A stretch of DNA of 64,000 nucleotides from Pseudonocardia humida (GTDB lineage Bacteria > Actinomycetota > Actinomycetes > Mycobacteriales > Pseudonocardiaceae): NCBI RefSeq assembly GCF_023898865.1, contig NZ_JAGSOV010000005.1, positions 1 to 64,000 of the forward strand, in the 5' to 3' direction. The position numbers and the translations under genes were made by a program. Positions 1 to 8,767 of this stretch are shown in pieces. The notes below the pieces were generated by a model. The model searched no databases. It was given only the letters and a program-made list of their open reading frames with translations, and was not told where the DNA came from. The first letter of the stretch is position 1. The number at the start of each line of letters is the position of its first letter.

Positions 1-117
1 CGGGGGCCCGCCCGCGCCGCGCCCGCCGGCGCCCCGGCCGCGGGGCGGGCGCCGCGGCGCGCCGCGGCGCAGCGCGGGGGTGTCGGAGCTGTCGGAGCTG
101 GTCAGGGTGCTGGTCAC
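1..117 (-). CDS. start of an unidentified gene, cut by the window edge (possibly rhamnulokinase)
   Basis: A GTG codon at 117-115 has a strong ribosome binding site (GGAGGA, 126-121) that overlaps the stop of the aldolase/dehydrogenase gene upstream, and the frame stays open to base 1. The visible 39 residues are Ser/Thr-rich and then Gly/Arg/Pro-rich, so no family can be recognised. The position, directly behind the last rhamnose catabolic gene with an 8-base gap, suggests another member of the operon. The pathway still lacks a rhamnulokinase in this window, which makes rhaB/rhaK the obvious candidate, but this is inference from context only. Confidence 0.4.
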   Translation of the reverse strand, partial: MTSTLTSSDSSDTPALRRGAPRRPPRGRGAGGRGAGGPP

Positions 118-125
118 GGCTCCTC

Positions 126-2165
126 CTACCGCAGGAACGCGGCGGCCACGCCGCTGTCGACCGGGATGTGCAGGCCGGTGGTCTGCGCCAGCTCGCCCGC
201 GGTGAGCGCGAACACCGCGGCGGCCACGTGCTCGGGCAGGACCTCCCGGCCCAGCAGGGTGCGCTTGGCGTAGTAGGCGCCCAGCTCCTCCTCGGGCACG
301 CCGTAGACCTCGGCGCGCTTGGCGCCCCAGCCGCCGGCGAAGATCCCCGACCCGCGCACCACGCCGTCGGGGTTGATCCCGTTGACCCGGATGCCGTGCG
401 GGCCCAGCTCCGCGGCCAGCAGCCGCACCTGGTGGGCCTGGTCGGCCTTGGTGGCCCCGTAGGCGACGTTGTTCGGCCCGGCGAACAGCGAGTTCTTGGA
501 GGAGATGTAGACGACGTCGCCGCCGATCCCCTGCTCGATCATGACTCCCGCCGCCGCCCTGGACACCAGGAACGAGCCCTTGGCCATCACGTCGTGCTGC
601 AGGTCCCAGTCGGCGACGGTGGTCTCCAGCAGCGGCTTGGAGATCGACAGCCCGGCGTTGTTGACCACCAGGTCGAGCCCGCCGAAGGCCAGCGCGGCCG
701 CGTCCACGGCCGCCCGCACGGCGTCCTCGTCGCGCACGTCGGCGCCGACGCCGATCGCGACGTCGGTGCCGCCGATCTCGGCGGCGGCCGCCGCGGCCTT
801 GCCCGCGTCGAGGTCGGCGAGCACGACGCAGGCCCCCTCGGCGGCCAGCCGCTCCGCGGTGGCCCTCCCGATGCCCGACGCGGCCCCGGTCACCAGGGCG
901 ATCCGCCCGGCCAGCGGCCGGGGGGCGGGCATCCGGGCGAGCTTGGCCTCCTCCAGGGCCCAGTACTCGATGCGGAACTTCTCCGACTCCGGGATCGGGG
1001 CGTAGGTCGAGATCGCCTCCGCGCCGCGCATGACGTTGATCGCGTTGACGTAGAACTCGCCGGCCACCCGAGCGGTCTGCTTGTTCGCCCCGAAGCTGAA
1101 CATGCCCACGCCGGGGACCAGCACGATCGCCGGGTCGGCCCCGCGCATGGGCGGCGAGTCCGCGTCCGCGTGGCGCTCGTAGTAGGCGCGGTAGTCCTCG
1201 CGGTAGGCCGCGTGCAGCTCGCGCAGCCGGGTGATCGTCCGGTCCAGCGGCGCGTCCGCGGGCAGGTCGAGCACCAGCGGGCGGACCTTGGTGCGCAGGA
1301 AGTGGTCCGGGCAGGAGGTGCCCAGCTCGGCCAGCCGCGCGAGCTCCTCGCCGGCGAGGAACTCCAGCACCACCTCGGAGTCGGTGAAGTGGCCGACCTG
1401 GCGGCGGTCGGTCGAGGCCAGCCCGCGGACGACCGGGGCCAGCGCGGCGGCCCGGGCGCGGCGCTCGTCGGGCGCCAGTGCGGCGAAGCGGGGGCGCACC
1501 GGGCCGAACGGCTCGGCCCCGCCCGCGCGGGCGTCGATGAAGGCCTGCGCGGTGCGGATGATCTCCAGGGAGTTGCGCTCGCACTCCTGGCTGGTGGCGC
1601 CCCACGCGGTGATGCCGTGCCCGCCCAGGACCACCCCGATCGCCCGGGGGTGCGCCCGGTGCACCGCGGCGATGTCCAGGCCGAGCTGGAAGCCGGGCCG
1701 CCGCCACGGCACCCAGACCACCCGCTCGCCGAAGATCTCCGCGGTCAGCGCCTCGCCGTCGGCCGCGGTGGCCACGGCGATCCCGGCGTCGGGGTGCAGG
1801 TGGTCGACGTGCGGCGCGTCGACGAGCCCGTGCATGGCGGTGTCGATCGAGGGCGCCGCCCCGCCGCGGCCGTGCAGGCAGAAGTCGAACGCCGCGACCA
1901 TCTCGTCCTCGCGCTCGACGCCCGGGTATACGCCGGGCAGCGCGCGCAGCCGGTCGAGGCGCAGGGCGGCCAGCCCGCGCTCGGTCAGGGTGCCCAGGTC
2001 GCCGCCGGAGCCCTTCACCCACAGCAGCTCGACCGGGCCGCCGGTCACCGGGTCGGTCGCGCTGCCCTTCGCCGAGGTGTTGCCCCCGGCGTAGTTGGTG
2101 GTGGTCGGGTCGGCGCCGAGGCGGTTGCTCCGCTCGAGCAACTCCTGCACGGTGGCGTGGCTCAT
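126..2165 (-). CDS. bifunctional rhamnulose-1-phosphate aldolase / short-chain dehydrogenase
   Basis: The 679-residue protein joins two enzymes. Residues about 1-400 are a class II aldolase domain with zinc-binding histidines in HLHPDAG and GGHGITAWG; residues about 415-679 are a Rossmann short-chain dehydrogenase with TGAASGIG, NNAG and the catalytic YGATK. In this family the aldolase splits L-rhamnulose 1-phosphate into dihydroxyacetone phosphate and L-lactaldehyde, and the dehydrogenase part is thought to oxidise the lactaldehyde. Both parts are cytoplasmic and complete. It follows rhaI by 100 bases that contain a long inverted repeat, and it precedes a further gene by 8 bases. The ATG at 2165 has AAGGAACC just upstream. 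Family assignment is secure; the exact dehydrogenase substrate is inferred. Confidence 0.93.
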   Translation of the reverse strand: MSHATVQELLERSNRLGADPTTTNYAGGNTSAKGSATDPVTGGPVELLWVKGSGGDLGTLTERGLAALRLDRLRALPGVYPGVEREDEMVAAFDFCLHGRGGAAPSIDTAMHGLVDAPHVDHLHPDAGIAVATAADGEALTAEIFGERVVWVPWRRPGFQLGLDIAAVHRAHPRAIGVVLGGHGITAWGATSQECERNSLEIIRTAQAFIDARAGGAEPFGPVRPRFAALAPDERRARAAALAPVVRGLASTDRRQVGHFTDSEVVLEFLAGEELARLAELGTSCPDHFLRTKVRPLVLDLPADAPLDRTITRLRELHAAYREDYRAYYERHADADSPPMRGADPAIVLVPGVGMFSFGANKQTARVAGEFYVNAINVMRGAEAISTYAPIPESEKFRIEYWALEEAKLARMPAPRPLAGRIALVTGAASGIGRATAERLAAEGACVVLADLDAGKAAAAAAEIGGTDVAIGVGADVRDEDAVRAAVDAAALAFGGLDLVVNNAGLSISKPLLETTVADWDLQHDVMAKGSFLVSRAAAGVMIEQGIGGDVVYISSKNSLFAGPNNVAYGATKADQAHQVRLLAAELGPHGIRVNGINPDGVVRGSGIFAGGWGAKRAEVYGVPEEELGAYYAKRTLLGREVLPEHVAAAVFALTAGELAQTTGLHIPVDSGVAAAFLR

Positions 2166-2197
2166 GGTTCCTTCCGGTGTCGTCGGTCCGGCCGGTT

Positions 2198-2246
2198 CAG
2201 GAAAGCCACGTTCAGGTCCGCTGCGGGCAGCATCGTGGCTTTCCTG
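2198..2246. repeat. perfect 13-bp inverted repeat in the rhaI-aldolase gap
   Basis: CAGGAAAGCCACG at 2198-2210 is the exact reverse complement of CGTGGCTTTCCTG at 2234-2246, with 23 bases between. In the minus-strand transcript this would form a stem-loop between rhaI and the aldolase gene. It could act as an RNA processing or stability element, or as paired protein sites. No T-run follows, so a simple terminator is less likely. Confidence 0.6.
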
Positions 2247-2265
2247 GACGTCGGGGCGGGCCGGG

Positions 2266-3450
2266 TCAGGCGCCCCAGCCGGCCTGGGTGCCGCCGACCC
2301 GCTCGGCCACGATCCGCTCCTGGTAGCCGGAGCGGCGGTAGGCCGCGACCGGGTCGGGGTCCAGGCCCATCTCCTCGCGCAGCCCGCCCAGCAGCGGGCG
2401 CACGTCGGTGGAGAAGGCGTCCATCAGCGCGGCGTTGGCGCCCAGCACGTCGCCGCCGGACTGCGCGGCGGCCAGCGCGTCGGTGTCGACCAGCAGCGCC
2501 TTGGCCGTGGCCTCCTGCACGTTGAGCACCGAGCGGATGATCGCCGGGATCTTCGCCTCGATGTTGTGGCACTGGTCGAGCATGAAGGCGATCGGCGCGC
2601 CGCCGGAGGTGTAGCCGGTGCCGAGCGCGTCCGCGGAGACGATCTCGAACAGGATCCGGAACAGCTGGAACGGGTCGGCCGCGCCGACCATCAGGTCGTC
2701 GTCGGCGTAGAAGCGCGAGTTGAAGTCGAACGCCCCCAACCGCCCGGCCCGCAGCAGGAACGCCACGATGAACTCGATGTTGGTGCCCGGCGCGTGGTGG
2801 CCGGTGTCGATGCAGACCGTCGCCTTCGGGCCCAGCTCCAGGCAGTGCGCGTACGAGGTGCCCCAGTCGGGCACGTCGGTCGTGTAGAAGGCCGGCTCGA
2901 AGAGCTTGTACTCCAGCAGCATCCGCTGGTCGTCGCCGAGGCGGTCGTAGACCTCGCGCAGCGCCTCGGCCAGCCGGTCCTGGCGGGCCCGGATGGAGTC
3001 CTGACCGGGGTAGTTGGTGCCGTCGGCGAACCAGAGCTTGAGGTCGCGGCTGCCGGTGGCGTCCATGATGTCGACGCACTCCAGCAGGTGGTCGGTGGCC
3101 TTGCGGCGCACCCCGGGGTCGGGGTTGGTGACCGAGCCGAGCTTGTAGTCGTCGTCCTGGAACACGTTGGCGTTGATCGTGCCGATGCCGATGCCGTGCT
3201 CGCCCGCGTACTTCGCCAGCGCCCCGTAGTCCTCGACCCGGTCCCACGGGATGTGCAGGGCCACGGTCGGGGCGACCCCGGTGAACCGGTGCACGGTGGC
3301 GGCGTCGGCGAGCTTCTCCCACGGGTCGCGCGGCACCCCGGCCTGGGCGAACACCTTGAACCGGGTCCCGGAGTTCGCGTACGCCCACGACGGCGTCTCG
3401 ATGCGCTGCTCGCGCAGCGCCCGCCGCGCCGCCGCTGCTCGATCCGTCAC
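2266..3450 (-). CDS. rhaI: L-rhamnose isomerase
   Basis: A 394-residue protein of the xylose-isomerase-like TIM barrel group, Rhizobium/Streptomyces-type rhamnose isomerase. It interconverts L-rhamnose and L-rhamnulose in the cytoplasm. Residues expected to hold the two metal ions are visible in EYKLFEPAFY, DTGHHAPGTN and DFNSRFYADDDL. The GTG at 3450 is chosen because it overlaps the rhaM stop in GTGA (translational coupling) and gives the usual family start VTDRAAAARR. An open frame runs further upstream to 3801 but only as an out-of-frame shadow of rhaM. The next gene in the operon is the aldolase/dehydrogenase. Confidence 0.95.
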   Translation of the reverse strand: MTDRAAAARRALREQRIETPSWAYANSGTRFKVFAQAGVPRDPWEKLADAATVHRFTGVAPTVALHIPWDRVEDYGALAKYAGEHGIGIGTINANVFQDDDYKLGSVTNPDPGVRRKATDHLLECVDIMDATGSRDLKLWFADGTNYPGQDSIRARQDRLAEALREVYDRLGDDQRMLLEYKLFEPAFYTTDVPDWGTSYAHCLELGPKATVCIDTGHHAPGTNIEFIVAFLLRAGRLGAFDFNSRFYADDDLMVGAADPFQLFRILFEIVSADALGTGYTSGGAPIAFMLDQCHNIEAKIPAIIRSVLNVQEATAKALLVDTDALAAAQSGGDVLGANAALMDAFSTDVRPLLGGLREEMGLDPDPVAAYRRSGYQERIVAERVGGTQAGWGA

Positions 3451-3794
3451 GTCCGTGCCTCCGTTCGGGCCAGCTGGTCCTCCAGGTGGAAGACCTCCTC
3501 CAGGACTTCGAAGCCCTCGTCGGGCGGACCGCCGTCCAGACCCGTGAAGAACGGGGCCATCTCGGCCTGCCAGCGGGCGTTCACCGCGGTGGCGGCCATC
3601 GCCCGCCGGGCCGCGCCCAGGTCGTCGGCCTCGACGTAGCCGACGAGCAGGCCGTCGGGACGCAGGTGCAGCGAGTAGTTGCGCCAGCCGCTGTCGCGCA
3701 GCGCCGCGAGCATCTCCGGCCAGACGGCGCGGTGGCGCTCCCGGTACTCGGCGAGCCGGTCGGGCCGGACCTGGAGCAGGAAGCAGTAGCGCAC
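3447..3794 (-). CDS. rhaM: L-rhamnose mutarotase
   Basis: A 115-residue protein of the RhaM/RhaU family, a small dimeric alpha-beta barrel that interconverts the alpha and beta anomers of L-rhamnose so that the isomerase receives its preferred form. The start MRYCFLLQVRP, the RHRAVWPEM segment carrying the conserved histidine, and YSLHLRPDG are typical, and the length is normal for the family. It lies between the binding-protein gene and rhaI; its stop overlaps the rhaI start by four bases. A strong hairpin separates it from rhaS, which may set its expression below that of the binding protein. Confidence 0.93.
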   Translation of the reverse strand: MRYCFLLQVRPDRLAEYRERHRAVWPEMLAALRDSGWRNYSLHLRPDGLLVGYVEADDLGAARRAMAATAVNARWQAEMAPFFTGLDGGPPDEGFEVLEEVFHLEDQLARTEART

Positions 3795-3812
3795 GGGGCA
3801 CCCCCTGGAGCG

Positions 3813-3844
3813 CCGGGGCGGGCCGGTGCGCCGGCCCGCCCCGG
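3813..3844 (-). terminator. 14-bp GC hairpin just after rhaS
   Basis: CCGGGGCGGGCCGG (3813-3826) pairs perfectly with CCGGCCCGCCCCGG (3831-3844) around a 4-base loop. It begins six bases after the rhaS stop in the direction of transcription. No T-run follows. In binding-protein-dependent transporter operons such hairpins often cause partial termination or protect the binding-protein mRNA, so that role is inferred. Confidence 0.65.
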
Positions 3845-3849
3845 TCCGG

Positions 3850-4935
3850 TCAGAAGTCGAACTGGTCGATGTTGCTCGCGTCGAACACCGTGGGCGGGCC
3901 GAGCACGACCTCGCCGTCGGCGCCGATCGTGTACTCGCCGAGCTTGCCCGCGGTGAACGTCTCGCCCTCGGCCCCGGTGATCTGCCCGGAGGCCAGCGCG
4001 GCGCCGGCGTACCCGGCCAGGTAGCCGATGTCGGCCGGGTTCCACAGCGCGAACTGGGCGACGGTGCCGTCCTTGACGTACTCGCGCATCTGGTTGGGCA
4101 GGCCCAGCCCGGTGACCGCGACCCGGCCCTTGTACTCCGAGCCGGAGATGTAGCGCGCGGCCGCGGCGATGCCGACCGTGGTCGGCGCGACGATGACCTT
4201 CAGGTTCGGGTGGGTCGCCAGCAGGCCCTGGGCCTCCTGGAACGACTTCTGGTCGTCGTCGTTGCCGTAGACCGTGGCGACCAGCTCCAGCCCGGCGTTC
4301 TCCGGCTTCTGCAGCTCGGCGTTCACCACCTCGATCCAGGCGTTCTGGTTGGTCGCGTTCGGGGTGGCCGACAGGATCGCGATCTCGCCCTGGCCACCGG
4401 TCAGGGCGGTGGCCATCTCCACCAGCTTCTGCCCGATGCCCTCGGTGGTCGCCTGGTTGATGAACACGTCGCGGCACTCCTTCGCCGCGTCGGAGTCGAA
4501 GGAGACGACCTTGATGCCGGCCTCGCGGGCCTGCTGCAGCGACGGGCACACGGCGTTGGCGTCGTTGGCCGCGATGCCGATCACGTCCTGCTGCTGCTGG
4601 ATCAGCGTGTTGATGTAGCTGACCTGCGAGGAGGCGCTCGCGTCGTTGGGGCCCACGAGCTTGTACTCGCCCTTGAGCTCGGCCACGGCGGCCTCGCCGC
4701 CGCCGGTCTCGACGTCGCTGTAGGGGTTGTTGAGCTGCTTGGGCAGGAAGGCGATCTTGAGGCCCTCCTTGATCGGGGCGTTCGGGTCGGCGGTGGCCGC
4801 CGGCTCGCCGCCGCCCGCTCCCGGTTGCTCGGACTCGACGCTGTCGCGGGTGGTGCCGCCGCAGGCGGTCAGGCCGAGCGCGACGACGGCGCCGAGGGCC
4901 ACGGGCGCGACGGTGCGCCGCAGGTGTCGGAACAT
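3850..4935 (-). CDS. rhaS: rhamnose ABC transporter substrate-binding lipoprotein
   Basis: A 361-residue periplasmic-binding-protein-like I protein. A basic start and hydrophobic stretch end in the lipobox LTACGG (about residues 23-28), so the mature protein is anchored to the outer face of the membrane by a lipid on Cys. The body has the features of RhaS: AFLPKQLNNPYSDV near the start, GIAANDANAVCPSLQQA, and GLPNQMREYVKDGTVAQF near the hinge. It would capture L-rhamnose and hand it to the RhaP/RhaQ permeases. The ATG at 4935 is preceded by GAGAGGAAGTCCG. It is 11 bases behind the second permease gene. Confidence 0.93.
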   Translation of the reverse strand: MFRHLRRTVAPVALGAVVALGLTACGGTTRDSVESEQPGAGGGEPAATADPNAPIKEGLKIAFLPKQLNNPYSDVETGGGEAAVAELKGEYKLVGPNDASASSQVSYINTLIQQQQDVIGIAANDANAVCPSLQQAREAGIKVVSFDSDAAKECRDVFINQATTEGIGQKLVEMATALTGGQGEIAILSATPNATNQNAWIEVVNAELQKPENAGLELVATVYGNDDDQKSFQEAQGLLATHPNLKVIVAPTTVGIAAAARYISGSEYKGRVAVTGLGLPNQMREYVKDGTVAQFALWNPADIGYLAGYAGAALASGQITGAEGETFTAGKLGEYTIGADGEVVLGPPTVFDASNIDQFDF

Positions 4936-4946
4936 CGGACTTCCTC

Positions 4947-6050
4947 TCAGGAGGGCCGGGCGGAGGACGGGGACGGGGCGACCGACGCGGACGTCGTCGG
5001 CGGGGTGGAGCCGGCCGGCGGGGGGTCGGCGGGCGGCGGGTCGGCGGCGGGCGGGGTGGGCCCGGAGCGGCGGCGGGCCAGGGCCGGGCGGATCGCGCCG
5101 GCCGCGTTGGGGGCGATCACCGAGGCGATCAGCAGCAGGCCGGTGACCACGGTCAGCGCCTCGGTGGACACGTCGGCCAGGCGCAGGGCGTTCTGCAGCG
5201 CCGCCAGCAGGGTGGCACCCGCGGCCACGCCCCACAGCGTCCCGCGCCCTCCGAAGATCGAAACGCCGCCGAGCAGCACGGCGGCGACCACGGCGAGTTC
5301 GAGGCCGGCGCCGTTGTCGGCGCGGGCGCTGGCGTATCGCAGCGTCCACAGCACGCCGGCCAGCGCGGAGATCCCCCCGGTGAGCACGTAGAGCCAGAAC
5401 TTGGTGCGCGCGACGCGGATGCCGGCGAAGCGGGCGGCGTCCACGCCCGCGCCCATGGTGAACAGCGAGCGCCCGAGCGGGGTGGCGTGCAGGACCACGG
5501 CGAACGCGACCGCGAGCACCAGCAGCGGCAGCAGCAGGTTGGGCAGCCCGAGGGTGCGCCCGGTGACCAGGTCGGTGTACGCGCTCGGGAACTGGGCGAC
5601 CGCGGCGTCGCCGAGCACCACCAGGGCCAGCCCCCGGTAGAGCGCCAGCGTCCCGATGGTGACCGCCAGCGACGGCAGCCCGAACACCGTCACGAACAGC
5701 CCGTTGACCGCGCCCAGGACGAGCCCGAGCAGCAGGCACAGCGGGATGATCGTCTCGATCGGCAGGCCGCCCTGCCACATCGCGCCCATCGCCGCGCTGG
5801 ACAGCCCGAGCGTGCTGGCCACCGACAGGTCGATCTCGCCGGTGATCACGACCAGGGTCATGGGCAGCGCGATGAGCAGGATCGGGGCCAGGTCGAGCAC
5901 CAGGAACGACAGGTTGCGGCCGGTGCCGAAGCCGTCGACGGTCAGCGCCGCGACGACCAGGAACAGCACCAGCAGCGCGATGACCGCGCGGTCCCACCCG
6001 GCCAGCCGCCGCCGGACCGGCGGGCGCCCCTCCGCGGTGCGCTCAGCCAT
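4947..6050 (-). CDS. rhaQ: rhamnose ABC transporter permease (second)
   Basis: A 367-residue membrane protein of the RbsC/AraH-type sugar permease family, with about nine hydrophobic segments and the family signature around TGEIDLSVASTLGLSSA (near residue 70). It forms the channel together with the other permease. The C-terminal 45 residues are Pro/Ser/Thr-rich and presumably cytoplasmic and disordered; the repeated PPPADPPP is unusual for the family. The start overlaps the end of the first permease gene by 8 bases, consistent with coupled translation. Confidence 0.9.
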   Translation of the reverse strand: MAERTAEGRPPVRRRLAGWDRAVIALLVLFLVVAALTVDGFGTGRNLSFLVLDLAPILLIALPMTLVVITGEIDLSVASTLGLSSAAMGAMWQGGLPIETIIPLCLLLGLVLGAVNGLFVTVFGLPSLAVTIGTLALYRGLALVVLGDAAVAQFPSAYTDLVTGRTLGLPNLLLPLLVLAVAFAVVLHATPLGRSLFTMGAGVDAARFAGIRVARTKFWLYVLTGGISALAGVLWTLRYASARADNGAGLELAVVAAVLLGGVSIFGGRGTLWGVAAGATLLAALQNALRLADVSTEALTVVTGLLLIASVIAPNAAGAIRPALARRRSGPTPPAADPPPADPPPAGSTPPTTSASVAPSPSSARPS

Positions 6051-7089
6051 GGTGGGCCTCCCTCCGGCGCAGCCGCGCCGCCACCCGGGCCGCGACGGCC
6101 CGGTCGGTGCCGATGGCGGCCAGGATCAGCGCGCCGACGATGGCGCCCTGCCAGAACTGGTCGATGGCCAGCACCGGCAGCGCGCTGCCGATGGTGGTGA
6201 GCAGCAGCGCGCCGATCGCGGCGCCGTAGACGGTGCCGCTGCCGCCGAACACCGCCACCCCGCCGACCACGACGGCGGCCACGACGTCCAGCTCGTCGCC
6301 GGTGCCCGAGGCGGCGTCGACGGTGCCGAACCGGGCCGCGAACAGCACCCCGGCCAGTCCGGCCAGCGCCCCGCTGACGGCGAACGCGGCCAGCAGCCGC
6401 CTGCCCACCGGCACCCCGGCCAGCACGGCGGCCTGCGGGTGGGAGCCCATCGCGTAGAGCTCGCGGCCCGACCGGTAGTTGCGCAGCGCGTACCCGGCGA
6501 CCAGCACCACCGCCAGCGCGATGAGCAGCAGCCATGGCACCCCGAGCACCGTCGCGGTGCCGAAGGCCAGGAACGCCGGGGGCAGCTCGTCGGCGTTGAT
6601 CTGCTGGCCGCCGGCCCAGAAGAAGCAGACGCCCCGGTAGACGTAGAGGGTGCCCAGGGTGACCACCAGCGCGGGCACGTTGCCGAAGCGCACCAGCGCC
6701 CCGTTGACCAGCCCGCACAGCCCGCCGACGAGGGTGCCGACCAGCAGCGCCACCACGACGGGCGTGCCGGGCGCGGCCTGCAGCAGCGAACCGGTGGCGA
6801 ACGCCGAGAGCCCGAGCACCGAGCCGACCGACAGGTCGATGTTGCGGGTGATGACCACGACGGTCTGCCCGACGGCCAGCACGACCAGGATGGCCGCGCC
6901 CAGGGCCAGGTCGCGCACGCTCTGCGCGGACAGGAACCGCGGGTTGATCGCGGCGGTCACCGCGACGAGCGCGCCGAGCGCGAGCACGATCCCCAGCTCG
7001 CGGGCCCGCAGCAGCACGGCCACCCGGGACGCCGCGGCGTCGTCGGGGGTCCGCCCGGTGGGCGCCGCGGCCTTCTCCGGCGCAGTCAC
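6043..7089 (-). CDS. rhaP: rhamnose ABC transporter permease (first)
   Basis: A 348-residue sugar permease of the same family as its neighbour, with about nine membrane segments and the signature [17 protein letters not shown] glycine-rich segment near the C-terminus (VVGGVAVFGGSGTVYG) is typical of RbsC-like permeases. The GTG at 7089 overlaps the stop of the ATPase gene in GTGA. P and Q assignments are by order and could be swapped; membership in the rhamnose transporter is well supported by the flanking genes. Confidence 0.9.
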   Translation of the reverse strand: MTAPEKAAAPTGRTPDDAAASRVAVLLRARELGIVLALGALVAVTAAINPRFLSAQSVRDLALGAAILVVLAVGQTVVVITRNIDLSVGSVLGLSAFATGSLLQAAPGTPVVVALLVGTLVGGLCGLVNGALVRFGNVPALVVTLGTLYVYRGVCFFWAGGQQINADELPPAFLAFGTATVLGVPWLLLIALAVVLVAGYALRNYRSGRELYAMGSHPQAAVLAGVPVGRRLLAAFAVSGALAGLAGVLFAARFGTVDAASGTGDELDVVAAVVVGGVAVFGGSGTVYGAAIGALLLTTIGSALPVLAIDQFWQGAIVGALILAAIGTDRAVAARVAARLRRREAHHG

Positions 7090-8594
7090 GCCGCCGCCCC
7101 CTGCCCGGTGGCCGCCCGCATCACGCTCTCCTCGTCGGCCCGCTCGCGCGGGATCTCGGCGACCAGCCGGCCCTCGCGCATCACCAGCACGCGGTCGGCC
7201 ATGCCGAGCACCTCGGGCAGCTCGGAGGACACCATCAGGACCGCGACGCCCTCGGCGGCGAGGTCGGACATCAGCCGGTGCACCTCCGCCTTGGTCGCGA
7301 CGTCGATGCCGCGGGTCGGCTCGTCGACGATCAGCACCCGCGGCGCCGTGGACAGCCACTTGGCCAGCACGACCTTCTGCTGGTTGCCGCCGGAGAGCCG
7401 TGACACGGGGTCGTCGAGGTCGGCGTACTTGGTCTGCAGCCGCGCCGTCCACTCCCGCGCCGCGCGGCGCTCGGCCCCGCCGAGCAGCAACCCGAACCGC
7501 GCCAGCGAGCGCCAGCGGGTGGTCGTGGCGTTGCGCGCGACCGAGGCCTCCAGCACCAGCCCCTGCTGGCGGCGGTCCTCCGGGACCAGGGCGACGCCGG
7601 CGGCCATCGCCGCGCGCGGGTCGCCCGCCCGCAGCTCGCGCCCGCCGACCCGGACCACGCCGGTGTCGCGCGGGTCCACGCCGAACACCGCCCGCACGAC
7701 CTCCGAGCGCCCGGCCCCGACCAGTCCGGCCAGCGCCACGATCTCCCCCGCCCGGACCTCGAACGACACCTCGGAGAAGACACCGCGCCTGCCCAGGTCC
7801 CGCACGGCGAGCAGCACGTCGCCCGCGGGCACGTCCCGCTTGGGGAACAGCGTGGACAGCGGCCGGCCGACCATCCGGCGGACCATCTCGTCGACGGTCA
7901 GGTCCTCGATGGGGTCGCTGGACACGAGCGCGCCGTCGCGCAGCACCGTGACGCGCTGGCACAGCGCGGTGATCTCCTCGAAGCGGTGCGAGATGAACAG
8001 CAGCGCGGCGCCGCCGTCGCGCAGCGCCCGGGCCACCGCGAACAGCCGCTCCACCTCCACCGGCGACAGCGCGGCGGTCGGCTCGTCCATGACGATGACC
8101 CGGGCGTCCAGCGACAGCGCCTTGGCGATCTCGACGATCTGCTGGTCGGCGATGGACAGCCCGCGGGCGGGGCGGTCGGGGTCGATCGCCACGCCGAGGC
8201 GGGTGAAGAAGCCCGCGGCCAGCGCGTTCATCGCCGGCCGGTCGACCCGGCGCAGGGAGCGCCGCGGCTGGCGACCCATGACGACGTTCTCGGCGACGGT
8301 GAGGTCGGGGAAGAGCGTGGGCTCCTGGTAGATCACCGCGATGCCGGCGGCGATGGCGGCGGCCGGGCCGTCGAGGGTGAGCGCGCGCCCGTCCAGCTCG
8401 ATGGTGCCCGAGTCGGGGCGGTGCACGCCGGCCAGCATCTTCACCACGGTGGACTTGCCGGCGCCGTTCTCCCCGACCAGTGCGTGCACCTCGCCCGCGT
8501 GCAGGTCGAGCGACACCTCGCGGACGGCGGCGACCGCGCCGAACGACTTGGTGACCGCACGGACCGCGAGCCGCGGCGCCTGCTCGGTGCTCAT
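7086..8594 (-). CDS. rhaT: rhamnose ABC transporter ATP-binding protein (double ABC domain)
   Basis: A 502-residue sugar-import ATPase with two ABC domains. The first has Walker [10 protein letters not shown], signature-type LSIADQQIVEIAKAL and Walker B VIVMDEPTAAL. The second has the degenerate Walker A GLVGAGRSE usual for this family, then [15 protein letters not shown] and [12 protein letters not shown]. It powers rhamnose uptake from the cytoplasmic side. It is the first gene of the operon; its ATG at 8594 follows GAGGAGGGTGG. A LacI-type operator palindrome lies 23 bases upstream of the start, so it should be repressed until rhamnose is present. Confidence 0.93.
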   Translation of the reverse strand: MSTEQAPRLAVRAVTKSFGAVAAVREVSLDLHAGEVHALVGENGAGKSTVVKMLAGVHRPDSGTIELDGRALTLDGPAAAIAAGIAVIYQEPTLFPDLTVAENVVMGRQPRRSLRRVDRPAMNALAAGFFTRLGVAIDPDRPARGLSIADQQIVEIAKALSLDARVIVMDEPTAALSPVEVERLFAVARALRDGGAALLFISHRFEEITALCQRVTVLRDGALVSSDPIEDLTVDEMVRRMVGRPLSTLFPKRDVPAGDVLLAVRDLGRRGVFSEVSFEVRAGEIVALAGLVGAGRSEVVRAVFGVDPRDTGVVRVGGRELRAGDPRAAMAAGVALVPEDRRQQGLVLEASVARNATTTRWRSLARFGLLLGGAERRAAREWTARLQTKYADLDDPVSRLSGGNQQKVVLAKWLSTAPRVLIVDEPTRGIDVATKAEVHRLMSDLAAEGVAVLMVSSELPEVLGMADRVLVMREGRLVAEIPRERADEESVMRAATGQGAAA

Positions 8595-8616
8595 CCACCC
8601 TCCTCGGCTTCGGCGA

Positions 8617-8628
8617 TGAAACGTTTCA
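8617..8628. promoter_or_regulatory. LacI-family operator palindrome between rhaT and the regulator
   Basis: TGAAACGTTTCA is a perfect 12-bp palindrome with the central CG typical of LacI-family operators. It is in the divergent promoter region of the rhamnose transporter operon and its LacI-type regulator, so it is the likely binding site of that regulator. Confidence 0.75.
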
Positions 8629-8738
8629 AGAGGTGGCTCCGGACCGTACGGTGGCCCACCGGGCCCGTCAAGGGGATGTCAGTGCACCGGTCGTGGCGTG
8701 CGCCTTCGCCGGGCCGGTCCCGGCGGTGTCGTACAGTC

Positions 8739-8752
8739 TGATCACGTTTCAC
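8739..8752. promoter_or_regulatory. second, imperfect LacI-type operator before the regulator gene
   Basis: TGATCACGTTTCAC keeps one arm (CGTTTCA) of the perfect palindrome at 8617-8628 and has a poorer second arm. It ends 15 bases before the regulator's GTG start, a good place for autoregulation. Binding by the same repressor is inference. Confidence 0.5.
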
Positions 8753-8767
8753 TCACGGGAGGCTGCG

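Noticed and set aside
168..2525. A 785-codon plus-strand open frame
   Set aside because: It is antisense to the aldolase/dehydrogenase and rhaI genes, has shadow-like Arg/Gly/His composition and no recognisable domain. Long antisense frames are expected at this GC content.
8633..8767. N-terminal extension of the LacI-type regulator
   Set aside because: It would place 45 non-conserved residues before the helix-turn-helix and cover the second operator.
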